Below the pieces are notes generated by a model that saw nothing but the letters and a program-made list of their open reading frames with translations, did no database searches and was not told where the DNA came from. The position numbers were made by a program, and so were the translations under genes. From Caldilineaceae bacterium (GTDB taxonomy: Bacteria > Chloroflexota > Anaerolineae > Caldilineales > Caldilineaceae), in contig JAHEML010000257.1 in the NCBI GenBank assembly GCA_024643705.1, positions 1 through 6,129 of the forward strand: DNA of 6,129 bases, given 5' to 3'. Positions 4,858 through 6,129 of the stretch are shown here, piece after piece. Every line of letters begins with the position of its first letter. Positions within the stretch are counted from its first letter, which is position 1.

Positions 4858-6129
4858 GGTGTCCTCCTCTGGGCCAGGCCGACCAGATTGCCGAGAAAAA
4901 TGACAAGCAGCAGCATCGCCAGCCCCCAGTTTTGGCCGCTGATGTGGCGAAGCTGGCGCTCTTGGCGGGCCGCGGGGATGGGATCTGCCAGAAGTTCCTG
5001 GTAGGCCAGTCCCCCGGCATAGCCGCTGACCAGGCCGCTGAGTTGCCCACTATCCACATAGGGGCGGATGACTGGGTCGATGGCGGCAGTGCCAACAGCA
5101 ATCATGGGCGCGTTATTCAGGGGCTGAACTTGCTCGATCCATCGCTGAATTTCCTCCGAGCGTGCTGCCAGGATAAGGAGGAGAGCCGGGTTATTTTCGG
5201 CTAGATTTTCGGCCAGGTTTGCGCCTCCTATCTGGCTGTCGATGGCGCGCCCGCGCATGTCAACCGGTATACCCTGGGTGGGGGCCTGCCCCAGCAGCGC
5301 CAGGGATGCCACGCCTCCTGGCAGGTAGCCACCCTCGAACAGGCTGTCGCTTGAGCGGCGGGCGGTCGATGTTTGGGGCGCGTCGGCCCGTACCTGGGCC
5401 AGCAATCGGCGGGCTGTGGCCGGGCCACCGGGGAGTTGGCTCACCACCAACAGGCGGGCATTTTTTTCGAGCAGATGCTGGATGATTGGTCGTGCGGCAA
5501 GGTCCATCTCTCCGGCTGTGCTGGGATCGTAGGCCCAATTGACCAGTACGGTTGTCTGGATGGGCAGGGTGTCGATGGTGTTGTAGGCATCGACGACACC
5601 AGGCCAACTGTGAGGGCGGCTGCTGGTGGGTGGGTTGCCCGCCCACAGGCCCAGCAGGATAGCGGACAATACAATCCCATAAATCCAGTTGCGCCGCCAC
5701 AGTCCCTCTCCTTGGCCGTTGGGCGGTTCGGGATGCAGGGTGCTGTTGGTTGGGTCTTCCAACATTGGGACATCTGTGGCAAAAATCTGGCGCAATTCCC
5801 GGCGCATTTCATAAGGAATATCCACCAGCATCGAACCGGAAGCCGGAGGAATATCGACAAAGAGTTGGCCGCTCGCCATATCTGCCGGGTCGATCAGTCC
5901 TTGCAGACCACCGATCATCCGTTGGGGAGCCGAAGCCGGTGGCCGGGTACTATCTTGGTCGTCTTTTTGGGGATGCAGCCAATCTTGGTTGTGTGGGGTT
6001 GGTTTGTCTTCTTGGGGATTGGCTTTGTCGTAGTTTGGGTGCAGCCAGGGTTGAAAGCGAGTATCCGGGGTTGCGGGGCTGGGCAGAGTGGGCGATTCCC
6101 CTTTGTCCTTGGGCTGCTTGTCTGGGGAT
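4854..6129 (-). CDS. Bitopic membrane protein with large extracytoplasmic domain, 5' end outside window
   Basis: Function not recognised. The frame is open to the right edge, giving at least 424 residues. The internal ATG at 5918 has no Shine-Dalgarno, and the same low-complexity style continues upstream, so the true start is outside. Counting from the first whole codon, residues 1-70 are Pro/Asp/Lys/Gln-rich and probably disordered, with WLHP at 28-31 and 50-53. A second segment carries VDIP twice (91-94, 103-105 region) and a basic helix YEMRRELRQIF. One membrane helix lies near 147-164. About 230 residues with alternating strand/helix pattern follow, including TTVLVNWAYDPSTAGEMD (from about 192) and a second strand-rich block NNPALLLILAA (from about 312). 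A final membrane helix lies near 400-418, then a short basic end RRTP. This predicts cytoplasmic N and C tails with the middle domain outside. Its 3' end supplies the Shine-Dalgarno of the next gene. Confidence 0.75.
   Translation of the reverse strand, partial: SPDKQPKDKGESPTLPSPATPDTRFQPWLHPNYDKANPQEDKPTPHNQDWLHPQKDDQDSTRPPASAPQRMIGGLQGLIDPADMASGQLFVDIPPASGSMLVDIPYEMRRELRQIFATDVPMLEDPTNSTLHPEPPNGQGEGLWRRNWIYGIVLSAILLGLWAGNPPTSSRPHSWPGVVDAYNTIDTLPIQTTVLVNWAYDPSTAGEMDLAARPIIQHLLEKNARLLVVSQLPGGPATARRLLAQVRADAPQTSTARRSSDSLFEGGYLPGGVASLALLGQAPTQGIPVDMRGRAIDSQIGGANLAENLAENNPALLLILAARSEEIQRWIEQVQPLNNAPMIAVGTAAIDPVIRPYVDSGQLSGLVSGYAGGLAYQELLADPIPAARQERQLRHISGQNWGLAMLLLVIFLGNLVGLAQRRTP
4863..4868 (-). 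promoter_or_regulatory. Shine-Dalgarno AGGAGG inside the upstream gene, setting the GTG start at 4857
   Basis: AGGAGG encodes the Arg-Arg near the end of the bitopic protein and sits 5 nt before a GTG that overlaps the TGA stop (GTGA). This decides the unusual GTG start of the polytopic protein and indicates translational coupling. Confidence 0.85.

Overview
The window reads as ordinary chromosomal DNA from a moderately GC-rich bacterium. It is most likely a member of the Chloroflexota (Anaerolineae or Caldilineae type). That placement is inference: it rests on the style of the FabH tail, the two-helix bacterial-PH protein and a GlmL/MutL-family protein without mutase genes beside it. No marker gene in the window proves the lineage.

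Layout: the plus strand holds only the 3' part of a fabH-type ketoacyl-ACP synthase III gene (2-655). It converges on a minus-strand gene block that fills the rest of the window. The two sides are separated by a 29-bp perfect inverted repeat (664-723) that looks like a bidirectional terminator. On the minus strand, in order of transcription, come five genes: (1) a bitopic membrane protein with a large predicted extracytoplasmic domain, running off the right edge (6129-4854); (2) a polytopic membrane protein (4857-4063); (3) a divergent GlmL/MutL-family, actin-fold-like protein (4063-2888); (4) a P-loop NTPase fused to a C-terminal OmpR/PhoB-type winged-helix DNA-binding domain (2800-1424); (5) a small membrane protein with a bacterial PH domain (1282-749).

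Genes 1-3 overlap as GTGA and TGATG junctions, each with a Shine-Dalgarno inside the preceding gene, so they are almost certainly one translationally coupled operon. Their architecture (bitopic protein, polytopic protein, cytoplasmic ASKHA-like protein) suggests one membrane-associated complex of unknown function. Gene 4 follows after an 87-nt gap with no terminator or promoter that I can see, so it may be cotranscribed and act as a regulator. Gene 5 has its own good sigma70-like promoter (1337-1365), preceded by short direct repeats that could be an operator. I see no RNA gene, CRISPR array, insertion sequence or classical defence gene. The best candidate for something undescribed is the coupled trio 1-3, possibly with the NTPase/winged-helix protein.
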